A DNA stretch of 64,000 bases, taken from Tretioscincus oriximinensis. Its lineage: Eukaryota; Chordata; Lepidosauria; Squamata; Gymnophthalmidae. The stretch spans positions 1,394,394-1,458,393 of the forward strand of contig JAJVDF010000205.1 in NCBI GenBank assembly GCA_022410635.1, given 5' to 3'. Made by a program: the position numbers and the translations under genes. Positions 35,101-44,492 of the stretch are shown here, one piece after another; position 1 is the stretch's first letter; every line of letters begins with the position of its first letter. The notes beneath the pieces were generated by a model, which was not told the DNA's origin, did not search any database, and worked only from the letters and a program-made list of their open reading frames with translations.

Positions 35101-38100
35101 CCAGCATGAACATTCAACAGATGATTAGATTNAATAAATATTCTTAATTAGAAATAGGTATTTCCAATTAATAGTTATTAAGAAGGTTACTTTGCAAAAT
35201 TTTCCTAAACATTGTCCTTGACACTTCTAGGTACAAAACCAACAACTGCTTTCAGTGAGGTAAAAAAACATAATCAATACAGTCAGAAATAACTTTGCTT
35301 CTATGCAGAATTTTTAAAGACATATCTATTCTACTACTCCACAGAAAGGTACTTAATGAACTATTCCTATTGCAAGATTTCATCGTTGTCATCATCATCT
35401 GTTTATACAATGCTAACCATCTATCTAATCAAGATTTGACTGGGATGAATGAAGATCCTTTTTCAAGGATTGAATCTAAACATAACTACAGTAAACCTCT
35501 CCTTGAAAGTCATCAATTAGCTATAATACTAGCAGATTTCACCTCTATTGACACCAAGGAAAAAAGGAAAAGCATTATCTCAGTGGATAATGCAACAATG
35601 AAAAATGGCAAAAAGACTCCATTTCAAGCAAATGTGATTTTAATATTACTTTAGTTTANTATTTGAGACCTTGTTTTGGTATTAAGTGCTGCTGTTTCAC
35701 TTTCAGTCACTAACACAAAGGACAGAGATGTTTCGCTTAACATGGTTTCGATTTAAGGCCCGACTTGCGAGAATAATCTACAACCCACTCTTCAAATTGA
35801 ACTTGATGGTAACAAATGGTAAAGAGGAGGCTTAAGCACTGAAGAAATTGTTGAAAAAAGAATGTAGTAAAAGAATGTGCAAGGACAAGTTGCTTATGGG
35901 GGAAAATCATGCAAATTATCTTAGGCTGCATTAAAAGACACATATTTTTAATCCATATTCAGTCCTGAAGAACCAGACTAAAAAAGAAAAAACAACATTT
36001 TTTCCTGATTTAAGTCTAATCTCCAGGACTGAAGATGGATTAAATTTTTGTGTCAAAACAGCACTTTAGAACCTAAACAAATCAATTTTATGGGTTGCTC
36101 CTATTTCCATACAGAAGATTCTCCACCAGAGGAAGATACTGCTCTATGCAGTAATGAAGCTATCAGCAGGCCCTCTTAATCATTATTAATCACAAATTAG
36201 CAGATACTGGGTGAGGCAATTATTCAAATATTCGCCCTCAGGCCACATAGTTTTTATGTATTTATTAGGGCTGGAAGCAGAACGGTAGCTACTGTTGATC
36301 TGTGAGAATGGTGCTATATGATCCTCTCCCCTGGCACCAAGCTGTAACCTGGTAACTACATTAGTAGCAGCTGCATCTTCTGGAAAGTACACTGGAAGCA
36401 ACTTGTCCTACACAAAGTTGTTAGATCCTGAGACTGAACACAAGCCACTCAGGCACGCTGAGCCCTGATCTCCTGGTCTCTGACATTTCTAATAATCAGT
36501 AATCCACAGCTGATAATTACTGTGACACCGCACTTGTGCAACTGACATTATGTTACCTTTATGTTAATTATCTAATACGTTGTTTCCTGACCTTTCTATG
36601 TGAAGCATCATTTCACTTTACTTGAAAAGGTAATGTTTTAATACAGTTTAATATTTTTTTTCTATTTGTTAAATTTTGTCATGTTTAACATTTTTTTATG
36701 TTTTGGTATGAGTTTTGGGAAATGTGACTTAATGTGACTTTTGAGCAACTTCAATCTGGATTTTTCTTTCCCTATCAGTCCGATGGTTTCAAATTATCTA
36801 TTACTTTTGCTAAAATCAAACATGTTTATTTGTTTTTGTTTTATATACTCTAATTCTCGGAGTTACTTGAGTAAATAGGATCTTATTACCATACATTACA
36901 AATCACTAGAGGTGGAATTTCATAGACAAGTCCATTTCTTTAGATAAAAATCATTAACAGGATTCAGATACTTTAAAAGCACAGATCTAGTTTTTGCTTT
37001 GCCAGTTTGGAGGCATCCTAGAATGTAAGCGGAGTCCTGCTGAATTGGGCTGGGGCCATCTAATCCAGCATTTTCGTCTCACACAGTGGCCCACCAATTG
37101 CACCTGGGCAGTTTGGAACAGAAGAAGGCAGAATCAGAAAATTAAGATTTTGGTTGCTCTAGTCCAGTCTTTTTTTACAGTCCATATAAATCATAGCAGN
37201 AAGTGACAGAAAGGGCTTCAGAATGATGGGAAATTTCGAGAAAGTTTCTTCTCTCTCCCAGACAAAAGAAGCATTTCTATCTACTGAGGCTTAGAATGAG
37301 CATTTCTATCGACAGAAGTTAGATGAAATTTAGCTCATTTTTTCAGTTTGAAGGGGAAATCTAAATAACAGAATTTCTAGCTGTACACTTCTCTTCATTA
37401 AAACTTTTATACTTTGGTTGGGCATACTGTTTTCTGACTGGGGTGTATAAGATTAATTAATAGCTATTGGTGTGCAGTCCTGAAAGTGACACGCAGAGAA
37501 AGGGTTGCTGTTGTCATGTTGTTTCCATAGGCCTGCTCTACAAATCTGATTTGCCATTGAAGGAAAAGTGCTGAGCCTCAAACAGCTGCTGGTCTGGTTC
37601 AGCAGAGGCTTCTTGCATTTTTACCATATAAAATTTGATTTTAAAGTTACACTTCTTTAACTTTTTCTTTACATAAATACGTAAATACAAATATATTAAC
37701 AAGCTAATAAAGACTCTTCATTGCCTTTAATTTTTAAAATCAAAGACCCATATTTAAGTCTGTGTTTTGGATTACTTTTAATTGGTAAAAAAATACCTTT
37801 CTGCCTCATTTTTAATAGTAAATAAAAGATATATAGTGTATTTGTTGTTTCTAGCAAAAGTGTCTCATAGCACAGCCATTGAAAACACTGTTCTGTTTTT
37901 ATTTGTTTTATTTGAATAAATAAATAAATGAGACTAACAAGAAAAAAGACAGGATTAGCTGTCATAAATAAGTCTGCTTTTTCAGATGCTATGGAGTGAT
38001 TACAACAAAGTCCATGGTACAATATTTTTCTTGTTAGTCTTTAAGGTGCTGTGAGACACCATTGCTAAGAGGCCTGTATCCAGACCAATATGTTTACTTC

Positions 38101-38479
38101 TCTGAATACTTTCTGGTAATATCTTGTGAGTTTGCTTACTTCCCTCCCCACCCCCTTTTAACATGTTACCAATCATTCTTCCCTCACCGCCCTAGCAATA
38201 ACAATACTCACATTTTGTCATGGACAGTTTTGCTATGTAACAGATGCATTGGCCTGTTGTTTCCACTGATTGGCAGCTTGTCTTTGGATGATTTCAAGAA
38301 CTTGGAACTGGATGAAGACGACGATGACAATGATGTACTTGTACCCCCTCCACTGGACGAGCGGCTACTCCCACCACCGCTGCTACCTTTGCTTTTTGAA
38401 GACGGAGATGAAAAGAGGGAGAACACTGAAGAGGAAGGAGGGGTTAAAGGTGGCTTGCTGGAGGAACTGTGTCTTCTTT
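17302..38479 (-). CDS. ATXN7: ATXN7 (ataxin-7), 3' part of the gene, 8 coding exons, 5' end outside the window
   Basis: Ataxin-7 is a subunit of the nuclear SAGA complex. It anchors the USP22-ATXN7L3-ENY2 deubiquitinase module (H2B), the role of yeast Sgf73. In transcription order the exons are 38479-38212, 34822-34563, 32920-32838, 29771-29506, 24571-24373, 23637-23516, 20188-19237 and 17319-17302. All phases agree and give 721 codons, from RRHSSSSKPP to the C-terminal PKARP seen in the human protein. Features in order are a Ser-rich segment, the MTPSVKVEKMHPKM block, the SCA7 zinc domain with pattern C-x10-C-x5-C-x2-H, the RRKRFDLLLAEHK helix, an acidic SSDEGECDEKEE patch, the CTFGSRQIGRGYYVFDKRW segment, and a long Ser/Pro/Lys-rich tail with basic KKRK motifs that look like nuclear signals. 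The polyglutamine exon and the first zinc finger (USP22-binding part) were not found and should lie past 64000. Confidence 0.95.
17320..19236 (-). other. ATXN7: ATXN7 last intron
   Basis: Contains a tRNA-derived SINE (17740-18064) and otherwise unassigned sequence. An alternative terminal exon, as known for a second human ATXN7 isoform, was looked for but could not be recognised. Confidence 0.6.
17740..18064 (+). mobile_element. tRNA-derived SINE with (CTT)n tail
   Basis: GGATAGCTCAGTTGCTAAGG and GAGGTTTGGAAGCCC are box A- and B-like. The body GTAAGCCGCTTTGAGTCCTT leads to the tail ACCCAGTTCTTCTTCTTCC. Related copies are at 33495, 33905, 52085(-) and 63005. Confidence 0.8.
19237..20188 (-). 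CDS. ATXN7: ATXN7 large exon: Ser/Pro/Lys-rich C-terminal region
   Basis: A 952-base exon encoding 317 codons from KIPPATSNTASVRAP to GLMNNSILHQ. Landmarks shared with human are TAMSSPVLASP, CSMQSRQVS, KPQKLKSSKSLKPKE, GKKRKNSS, ESFRKNCV, HDQSGRGPPTGSPAESIKRM, STLSLGPFIHQS and DKLIGKKRKCSP. The two KKRK motifs are likely nuclear localisation signals. The serine tracts near GKKRKNSS are shorter than in human. Acceptor CCTTTAG, donor CAG|GTATGA. Confidence 0.95.
20630..21235 (-). mobile_element. L2-like LINE, 3' part
   Basis: The minus-strand frames give SRLDYCNMGLHL, LRLVQNAAARLITGMTGW and DRAFTVAAPRLWNNSFPLEE, the C-terminal hallmarks of L2-type reverse transcriptase. The frames are broken. 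The tail at 20630-20700 has the AAATAAATAAGT end. Confidence 0.8.
22010..23006 (+). mobile_element. Internally deleted CR1 LINE
   Basis: An open frame at 22249-23007 carries the reverse-transcriptase N-terminal palm motifs ISPGPDGIHPRILKEL, NYRPVSLTSVPGKVLE and TQHGFCKGKSCLT. After VDKG (about 22790) it jumps straight to the CR1 3' end. The catalytic YxDD region is missing, so it is a non-functional remnant in an ATXN7 intron. It ends with the family tail TATGGCTATTCTTATGTTCT. Confidence 0.85.
23148..23194. repeat. (TAG)n microsatellite
   Basis: About fifteen uninterrupted GTA/TAG units next to a reversed SINE tail. Confidence 0.95.
23195..23385 (-). mobile_element. tRNA SINE, reverse orientation
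   Basis: ATATCCTGCTTTTCTCAATC and GGGACTCAAAGTGCC are the reverse complement of the SINE tail. The (TAG)n run at 23148-23194 abuts its 3' end, probably an expanded tail. Confidence 0.6.
23516..23637 (-). CDS. ATXN7: ATXN7 exon: CTFGSRQIGRGYYVF segment
   Basis: Encodes FCTFGSRQIGRGYYVFDKRW and NHIRCALNIMVDKHLNSQMW plus two bases of Lys. It is one of the most conserved parts of the protein. Acceptor TTTCCAG, donor AA|GTAAGT. Confidence 0.95.
24373..24571 (-). CDS. ATXN7: ATXN7 exon: acidic linker
   Basis: Encodes PPGCPAQQSGNTPSESP through an acidic patch (SSDEGECDEKEEPVEKLD) to HHPQPAA. Acceptor TATGAAG, donor GCT|GTAAGT, phase 0 at the 3' end. Confidence 0.94.
25172..25605 (+). mobile_element. 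CR1 LINE 3' end
   Basis: Runs from TCTCTATCACACAACACAAG through TTACTTCCTGAAGAGGTAG to the tail GGCTCTTCTTATGTTCTTAT. Same subfamily as the copies at 31655, 52376 and 54315. Confidence 0.8.
25755..25850 (+). repeat. Degenerate fold-back arm
   Basis: TATCTGAGGAAATCTGTGGC, AAAGCTCATGCTGCCCAC and CTTGTTAGTCTCTATG follow the family order for a single arm. Confidence 0.5.
27381..28035 (-). mobile_element. CR1 LINE 3' part, interrupted by an assembly gap
   Basis: The minus-strand translation reads YLSLLGVLVDNSMKMSTQ, then VVLPLYKSVVRPHLEYCVQF, a typical CR1 C-terminus. The 3' end sits at about 27381 with repeated AAGAACAT units. Positions 27570-27734 are N. Confidence 0.85.
27570..27734. other. 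Assembly gap (165 N)
   Basis: A run of N inside the CR1 copy, probably an unresolved repeat. No exon boundary is affected. Confidence 0.98.
28395..28640 (-). mobile_element. CR1-related LINE 3' end
   Basis: GATCAGGCCACAACCCATGT and CCACCAATTGCTCCATGGAA resemble the reverse complement of a CR1-type 3' UTR of a different subfamily. Degenerate. Confidence 0.55.
29506..29771 (-). CDS. ATXN7: ATXN7 exon: second part of the SCA7 domain
   Basis: Begins with THSLTQRRAVQGRRKRFDLL, supplying the zinc-ligand His and the basic helix. The SCA7 domain of ataxin-7 is known to bind nucleosomes. A proline-rich linker up to KPKPHTPSLPR follows. Acceptor TTTACAG, donor AAG|GTAAAT. Confidence 0.95.
30010..30215 (-). 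mobile_element. CR1-related LINE 3' end
   Basis: Shares CATCTAATCCAGCATTCT and CCCACCAATTGCTTCTGGA with the fragment at 28395 and with 37010-37125. Lies between ATXN7 exons. Confidence 0.55.
30850..31037 (-). repeat. Fold-back element, near-complete left arm
   Basis: Left arm TTTCAGAGAAATAGCC through GCTTTCGTAGACAGG. Centre CTTCTTCAGATG. Right arm GTCTACGAAAGCTTATGCC to GCTGGACTTT, where it is cut short. Confidence 0.75.
31655..32376 (+). mobile_element. CR1 LINE 3' part
   Basis: The plus-strand translation NWSANVVLPLYKSVLRTHLE, then LEKVQKRATRMIRGLEHLLY, is the CR1 ORF2 C-terminus. It continues into the 3' UTR and the tail GGCTCTTCTTATGTTCTTAT. Confidence 0.9.
32440..32785 (-). mobile_element. 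CR1 LINE fragment next to an ATXN7 exon
   Basis: The minus-strand translation QKSAINGLEYLSYKIRLHHL, then GLFSLERWHLRGNLTEMYKI, is a diverged CR1 C-terminus. It runs up to the segment TCCCTAACATTGAATTTGC, about 50 bases from the splice donor of the exon at 32838-32920. Confidence 0.8.
32838..32920 (-). CDS. ATXN7: ATXN7 exon: first part of the SCA7 zinc domain
   Basis: An 83-base exon encoding the end of a Glu codon, then REFDPDIYCGVIDIETKKP and CTRSLTCK. It carries the three cysteines of the C-x10-C-x5-C-x2-H zinc site; the histidine is in the next exon. The Asp in CGVID corresponds to the Asp344 reported as a caspase-7 site in human ataxin-7. Donor AAG|GTAAGT. Confidence 0.95.
33495..33790 (+). 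mobile_element. tRNA-derived SINE
   Basis: Body with CATCTGAGAGATCCAGTTTT, AGATGTAAGCCTTTGGGCA and the tail GATTATTCTTCTTCT. Same family as 17740. Confidence 0.75.
33905..34200 (+). mobile_element. tRNA-derived SINE, diverged
   Basis: Shares TGTGGAGAGGGGTGAGCGCC and AGGTGAGAAAAAGTGGGGTG with the preceding copy. An extra duplicated segment (ACCTAGCTGTTCA) lies at about 34010-34050. Confidence 0.65.
34375..34446 (+). mobile_element. L2-like 3' tail, short
   Basis: GTTGGCCGCCCAGAGACTTT and GTATAAATAAATAAAAT. About 115 bases from the ATXN7 exon at 34563. Confidence 0.6.
34563..34822 (-). CDS. ATXN7: ATXN7 exon: MTPSVKVEK segment
   Basis: Completes the Ile codon, then MTPSVKVEKMHPKMDGALLK and on to NRKFLHKRLS plus one base of a Glu codon. 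Acceptor TACCAG, donor CAG|GTATTT. Proline-rich centre (PSIPKPPLPSPGQILNGKG). Confidence 0.95.
35937..36054. repeat. Hairpin-forming element, second copy
   Basis: GACACATATTTTTAATCCAT and its partner ATGGATTAAATTTTTGTGTC form the outer stem, with AGTCCTGAAG against CTCCAGGACT further in. In an ATXN7 intron. Confidence 0.65.
37010..37130 (-). mobile_element. CR1-related LINE 3' fragment
   Basis: GGGCTGGGGCCATCTAATCC and TGGCCCACCAATTGCACC match the family at 28395 and 30010 in reverse orientation. Confidence 0.5.
37930..38060. repeat. Degenerate fold-back copy
   Basis: Arms GAGACTAACAAGAAAAAAG and TTCTTGTTAGTCTTTAAGG around CTTTTTCAGATGC. It lies about 150 bases from an ATXN7 exon. Confidence 0.55.
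38212..38479 (-). CDS. ATXN7: ATXN7 exon: Ser/Gly-rich segment
   Basis: Acceptor CATTTCAG, donor AT|GTGAGT. Encodes RRHSSSSKPPLTPP, then two serine-rich runs, the second of eight consecutive Ser after TSL, and ends in HSKTVHDK plus a split Ile codon. The RRHSSSSKPP start equals the human segment right after the N-terminal zinc finger. The serine and glycine runs differ in length from human. Confidence 0.92.
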
Positions 38480-38589
38480 CTGAAATGAGAAAGGAACAAG
38501 GTATTTTTGATTACCCAAAGAAATGATCCTAAAAACAAGTACCTCCTACTTTAATTCCTCTTGCATCTGAAGATGGCTTGCAATGTAGA

Positions 38590-39024
38590 CTTTAACCTTT
38601 AAAGTTCTAAATATCTTGGGCCCCAAATATCTAAAGGAACTCCTTCTTCCATACCATCCTGCCCGAGACTGGTTGTACCACCCTTTTCAACAGTAAATNG
38701 AGTAGGGACCCGAGGCAGAGCCTTCTCGGTGGTTGCCCCCAGTCTTTGGAATAGTCTCCCCCTCGAGGTGCATCTATTACCATCATTGTTGTATTGTTTT
38801 AGAAGATCTTTGAAGATGAACCTCTTTCACCTGGCCTTTGTCTGAAGATATCTCATTTGTCCCCACTTTTAAATACTGTTTTATACTGTTTTTAACCTGT
38901 AACTTTTGTATTGATGTTTTATACTGTTTTTCATTTGTTAATTTTGTATTGAGGTTTTACTGTGGGCCACCCTGAGACATTCGGGTGTAAGGCAGGATAT
39001 AAGTATAAATAAATAAATAAATTT
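38590..39024 (+). mobile_element. L2-like LINE, 3' end
   Basis: Encodes a broken RAFSVVAPSLWN-S-P motif (about 38718-38762), then a T-rich 3' UTR and the tail GTATAAATAAATAAATAAAT. It lies just 5' (plus sense) of nothing coding, about 110 bases from the ATXN7 exon at 38212-38479. Confidence 0.8.
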
Positions 39025-40552
39025 GTTCTCTTTCTTTACTCAGTACTTTTTGTCTTACAATTTGTTTGACTGTTCAATCTGGAGCTTGTTTTAATGTTCT
39101 GCATCACAATGGAAATGTCAACTTTTTAAAACAGTTAATGTTTAATTGAATTTAGTTCTTATCCAAAAGGTCTTAACCTGAAATTAAAATTTTGTGAGTG
39201 GTCATAAAACTGATGATCACATAGGATGCATTCACACATTGTTTTTTTCATGCAGTTACCATGTGATAATGTGGGATTGCAGGGTCCAGCTGTGGATGCG
39301 CTAGAAAAATATTCTAGCTAAGAGTTTTATGCAGCTTTCGTAGTACAATGTCCAGCTGTAGCGCTATGATACACCATGTGAACACTGGCAGCCATAGATC
39401 CCAAGAGCCAGCTTTACTTCTTATTCCTGTGTCCACCTGACCTGCTGCAGCAAAATTGGAGACTTTAGGGGACCCACCGGCTGCTTTTCCACAGGAAAAA
39501 GCAGCGATGATAAGTAAAAAAAAAAACGAGTGTGCGCCAAACCTGAAGCAATTCTGAAAGAAAACTTTGCTTTGAAATCACCTACCCGGAAACAAAGAGA
39601 GCCAGAGTCAATGACAGAAGGAATAAACATCAATCAATTGCAAGATGGGATTTACAGCAGACTTCATGAGAAATGTATGAATAGAGAGGAAAGGCAAGAT
39701 CTTTATGCTTGTGGATGGTGAGAAATGAAGACTTGAGTACTTTATATTGCTATTATAGAAATAGCAATACAAATGACGGTCATATGGATGCATCCATAAA
39801 TCAGGACATATGTTTCTACCCAACAGCTGATATTTTATATCTATTTGTACATTTGTACAAGCCAACAATTAACAAAGGAAAAAAGTAGAATTTGTAACAA
39901 GTGTAATGCAACAAGTGTTTAAGACAGTCCAAAAATCAAGCCTTGAAGTCACAGATCAATTGGCACCTCAGGTAGCAAAACAAGAACATGGTGTCAGTTA
40001 TGTACTGCCACAATAATGTCTTTTTCCAAGCCTGGACGAAGCTAGCCTTGCTTATATATTTATTTGAAGAGCTACTGCTACTCTTTCTCCCTTACACATT
40101 GTTGCAGTGTCTACTTGCTGAATGTCAGCCATCAACATAGGCTCAACCACCAATTTCCAATACGCATTATGATGTATAATTGAACCTACCATATTTTAAA
40201 GTTTCTCCAACATTGCAAGACAACACCAGAGAAATACTTTCCTTTAATAAATAAATAAATTTTGGAAGTTCACAGAACTGATACTGTTCATAAAATAGAA
40301 TATTATTTTAGTAATAATCTAGTAGTAAAAAAACCCTCATAAGTAATATGAATATGTGATTTTGAAAGATTTATTAGATATGGTGTCATAACAAAGGAAA
40401 ACCTTTCTCAAGCGACCATCTGCTCCACTCTACCTAATGCTCAAAACAGATCTCAGTGGCTAGACATTTTTGTTATAGAAGATGCTGTTTCATATTTTAG
40501 GTCCCTGTGGCGTTTGCCTATATTAATGTTTATACATATCTTTTATACTCAC

Positions 40553-41029
40553 TGTGTTATTCCAGAGGGGCGTGGCTTCTTCATTCCCTGGTTGGGAGGG
40601 GGTGAGGCTGGAGGAGCCAGCCAATAGGGCCTCAAATAGCCGGCTGGCCAGACTATAAAAAGGAGACTGACCAGGGCTGCAGGCCTTTCTGTTGGGGAAA
40701 CTTGATGTGGAGAAGCAAGTTAACAGGAGGTTCACTGCTAGTCTGCATCTGAGGGGTGGGGCTAGAGTGTATGGAAGCTGGGAAGGGTCATAGCTGAGAC
40801 TAGGCCTGGGTTGAAACTAAGATAGTTGTGTCTATCACTTTAAGTCCTAACTGATGAATGTTTCAATTCCTCAGAGCATATGTGTGTCTNCTCTGGTTAG
40901 ATTTTTCAGTTCTAACTGGTTTCCTCTTACCATTCACAGACATTTTTCTGTTGTAACAATAAACCTTTTTGTTTAATTTTTAAATGTCTATCTTTTGTTT
41001 TTCCTCACAAATCTATACTCGTCACAACA
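40553..41029 (+). mobile_element. Solitary LTR-like element
   Basis: Starts TGTGTTATTCC and ends CACAACA. In order it has CCAAT (40621-40625), TATAAAA (40654-40660) and AATAAA (40958-40963), the layout of an LTR with its own promoter and polyadenylation signal. TGGTGAGGACTG directly after could be a primer-binding site. No coding region follows and no second LTR was seen. Exact ends and family are uncertain. Confidence 0.5.
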
Positions 41030-41814
41030 ACTGGTGAGGACTGAAATAAAGTCCTTTCATACAGCATAAAGGTGCTTTGCTAAAGGGCCTAAAGGTGCTG
41101 TGGGAGTCTAAGTAGGTCGTGGGTGCCTGCTTGGATCCCAGGTGTATAGTGTGGCACCTCTAGCCTGGTGGGCTGTGTAGCTGGCCCTAGGTAGAGATCG
41201 CCACAGTCCCATGTCATGTTTAAAGATCAACACTGGGTTAAAAAAGTGACTATGACAGAATCTCTTTAACTGGCTGCCCGTTTCCCCTACAACCTTAATG
41301 CAAAGGAAAGAGATTGCCTGTCCACCAAGGTGGAAATCAGGATTTGTTTTCAATTTGAGGAACAAAACACTTCCCATATAAGACTGTAATGGATCTAAAA
41401 ATATAGGAGAGATGGATTAACTATTAGCATAGGAAGAAGGCTCTCAGAAGAGAGAAAGTTTGGTTGACTAGTTCATTCTATCAGGATGCATGTTATAGAC
41501 ATGATCACGGATAAGCATATAACACTCTATTAACAGCCAATATCTGAACAAAATTCTATTATAAACCATACTAGAATAACGGTGAAGGGAATAATATTTC
41601 AAATAAATATCCGTAGACTATCTGAGGATTATACCTGTTTGTGATGGAACCACTACCGGAGAAAGCCTTTAGCTCCCAGGTTATGGAATATTAAACAATG
41701 TGCTAAGNAGCATTTCTCAATACAGTTAGGAAATCCTCTTAACCCAAGAGGAAACTGAAGAGGCAGTTCTCCTACTAATTGGTGGTAGGAGGTGATGATA
41801 ATTTCATTATTTGG

Positions 41815-41875
41815 TATATTTGATTGCTGTAATCTACCCTAGGACGTTGGGGTACAGTAGGGTATAAATAAAATA
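41815..41875 (+). mobile_element. L2-like 3' tail, degenerate
   Basis: CTACCCTAGGACGTTGGGGT and GGGTATAAATAAAATAAG have the same layout as the other tails. Confidence 0.45.
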
Positions 41876-43301
41876 AGCCTAGTCGTCCAAATTACCTTTA
41901 TGGTTAACAAAGACATTATTTTAACAACATATCAAGCAATCAAAATCTTTATTGATTAATCAAAAGACTTTATCATTTCAAAGAAATGGACATTATAGAA
42001 TATAAAACAATATTAAGTGTAAAATATAAAATACAAAACAAAATATAGCAATGAAGTTTAGCAACATAATTAAAGTAAGTTGTAGGTTGAACTGTATTGA
42101 TCTGATGATCCCAATGACTGAATCCCTTTAAAACCTGTGATTTCTTAATTGGAAGAATCAAAAACTTGCAGAACATAGCTCAAACTGCTCTTTTGATATG
42201 CAGATACTTGATCATAATTAGAAGACTTTTTTCAATAAGATACTTTTTTCCTGCTGTCTTGGCATGAAATATTATAAAATGTATTTTTGTACATTTGTAA
42301 GTGTATGTGTGTGAGAGAGATGGACAGACAGACAGAACAAAAAAAAACTGGTGGGTTTCAAGTCAAGACAGACAGCTCAAACATGCCCTGTCTACAGAAA
42401 GGTAATGCTGTGGCTTTNAAAGCTTCTTAGATAGAAATGTTTAAAAAGAACGCACCAACTGCTGAACTGTTAATCTCTTAATCACTGTGCATCGTGCACA
42501 TGTGCATATGTGTATATGCATGTATGCATGCTCATCTACAAACAAACCATTAGTTTTCACTCATTCCAAGGAACCCAAACTTAAAGGGATACTTTTGACA
42601 TTATACATAATTCATTTACCGCATGTTCCCAGAAGTGCTATGTTGAAAGCTACATTCTTTGATGATGATTGGGTATTTCTGGCTAGTTTAACATTTGAGT
42701 AAAAAATGCAAATACTTCCTTGAGCACAACTTGCTTTCATTTTTTTGCTCTTCAAGAGCTAGTGCAGCTCAGTTTCTGAATGACATTCCTCATTATCTCT
42801 ACGATATAATGTATTCACGGGTGCTGATAGTGTGAGATTGATGGCTTCAGCTCAGATAAATTAACTCTTTAATCTCAAATTCACATAGTCATCTTTTTTT
42901 AGTTCTGCAATTAATCTGTGAATTAATCCATTCACATTCTGACCTGACCACTATGGCAGAATTCTTGATGAGAAGCTGACACCAAGTGCAAAAATTAAAA
43001 TAATAAAAATAACTCTCTATGATTTTGCATGAACACTTGTCCCTTGTATAACACATTGGTTTCATTTTGGAAAAGAAACCACATAAATGGCAGTTCTCAT
43101 AGTAGTTTTTTATAGCGTACATGTTTTTGTGATAATTATGATGAAAAGGATTATTACAATACTTAAACTTGATAATCCAGATACATAAACCAAAACTCTG
43201 CAATGTAGTACTGGCTTAAACTGAGGAAAANCAGTACTTAAAACTTCATAGTTTTNATTAAACCAATGGAAGAGATTTACAGTCAAGGAAAGTGTTATTT
43301 C

Positions 43302-43454
43302 TATAGGGTTGCCATAATCCTGCATTCCAAATTGTGGACACATTTTATAGTTTCAGCCAAACTCTGTCAGCACTACCAAACTGTGGATTTCACCTTTTAG
43401 ACTAAGATAATTCCCTAAATTTCCACAAAATCCCCAGCATATGGTAACCCTATA
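43302..43454. mobile_element. MITE-like element with TATAGGGTT termini
   Basis: Begins TATAGGGTTGCCATA and ends TATGGTAACCCTATA, an imperfect inverted repeat of about 15 bases. The interior has no coding potential. Confidence 0.55.
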
Positions 43455-44339
43455 TGTCTACTTTGTGGAGGGTTTTTTGTCCTGTAAGTTATAACTGCTC
43501 ATCCATACATCATAATAACTTTCCCTAGAGTGTTTCTACTTTACAGAGAAGATTGCAACTTAAGTAAGGTACAACCAGCTTATAAAGAATCCACACTGTC
43601 ACAAATAATGCTCGAACTGCAAGCGAAAAAGAGAACTGAGATAGCATCACAGACTGTAAACTTTATATCTTAGGCTCTTTACAGGAAATCTTGTTACCTC
43701 AAACATTCCCCTGAGAATAACTAACACTTTCTAGATCAATACCATTTACAGGGAATCGAGACCGGGTGAAAGTTTTGCCTGTTTCTGCTACTTGAGAATA
43801 ACTGAAGCAATTGGAAGGCCATGTGCGAAAAAGAATGCTGAACGAGACAGGATTATTAAGATATAGACGCAACACCTCCTCTCTGTGGCTATTTCAGACG
43901 TCACATCATAATCAAAACGCTTATCATTACAGTTGCCATCCTTTTATGAAGCCTCTGTGTTCTCACATTTTTCTTAGCCTTTAGGTTTTAATACATTTTG
44001 CCTCCAAAGCTGAGGTCAGAGAGGAAGTCTATGGTATGTTGGGATCTTTTTTCTGGTAAACAGGAGCCATCTTCTCATTTCTCTTTTGGCAGGAAGGTGT
44101 TTGGTGGGGCTCTTCTCTGACAAATTATTTCTGAGGGTTTTTTTTTTTTTGTGTGTGTAGTGATGTAGCATTTAGGACAAGAAATCACAGACACAGGCTG
44201 GGAGATCCTGGATACCCCCCCCCCAATGCATCCCCCCCCCCCCGGGTGGTTCCTGGATTCATGTGCCAAGTAAAAGAGCATAGCCTGTGGGCAGAACCTG
44301 CCTAACCTGTACTTGCAATCTCTGCCCTTAAAGCTATTA

Positions 44340-44492
44340 AGACATATTTGGTCTTTTACCTGGCCTTTGGCTGAAGAGATGACTTTTATATATTGTTTTA
44401 TACTGTTTTAATTTTGTATTGATGTTTTATTGTTGGCTGCCCTGAGATCCTTCAGGTATAGGGTGGTGTATAAGTATAAATAAATAAATAAT
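44340..44492 (+). mobile_element. L2-like 3' tail
   Basis: TTGGCTGCCCTGAGATCCTT, then the tail GTATAAATAAATAAATAATA, matches the end of the element at 38590. Confidence 0.7.

Noticed and set aside
38062..38526. 154-codon plus-strand frame with acidic and Leu/Pro runs
   Set aside because: It is the antisense of the Ser/Gly-rich ATXN7 exon (38212-38479), whose codon pattern creates the open frame.
44213..44243. Two poly-C runs as a possible G-quadruplex control site
   Set aside because: Simple C runs with one ATGCATC interruption; no gene context supports a function.
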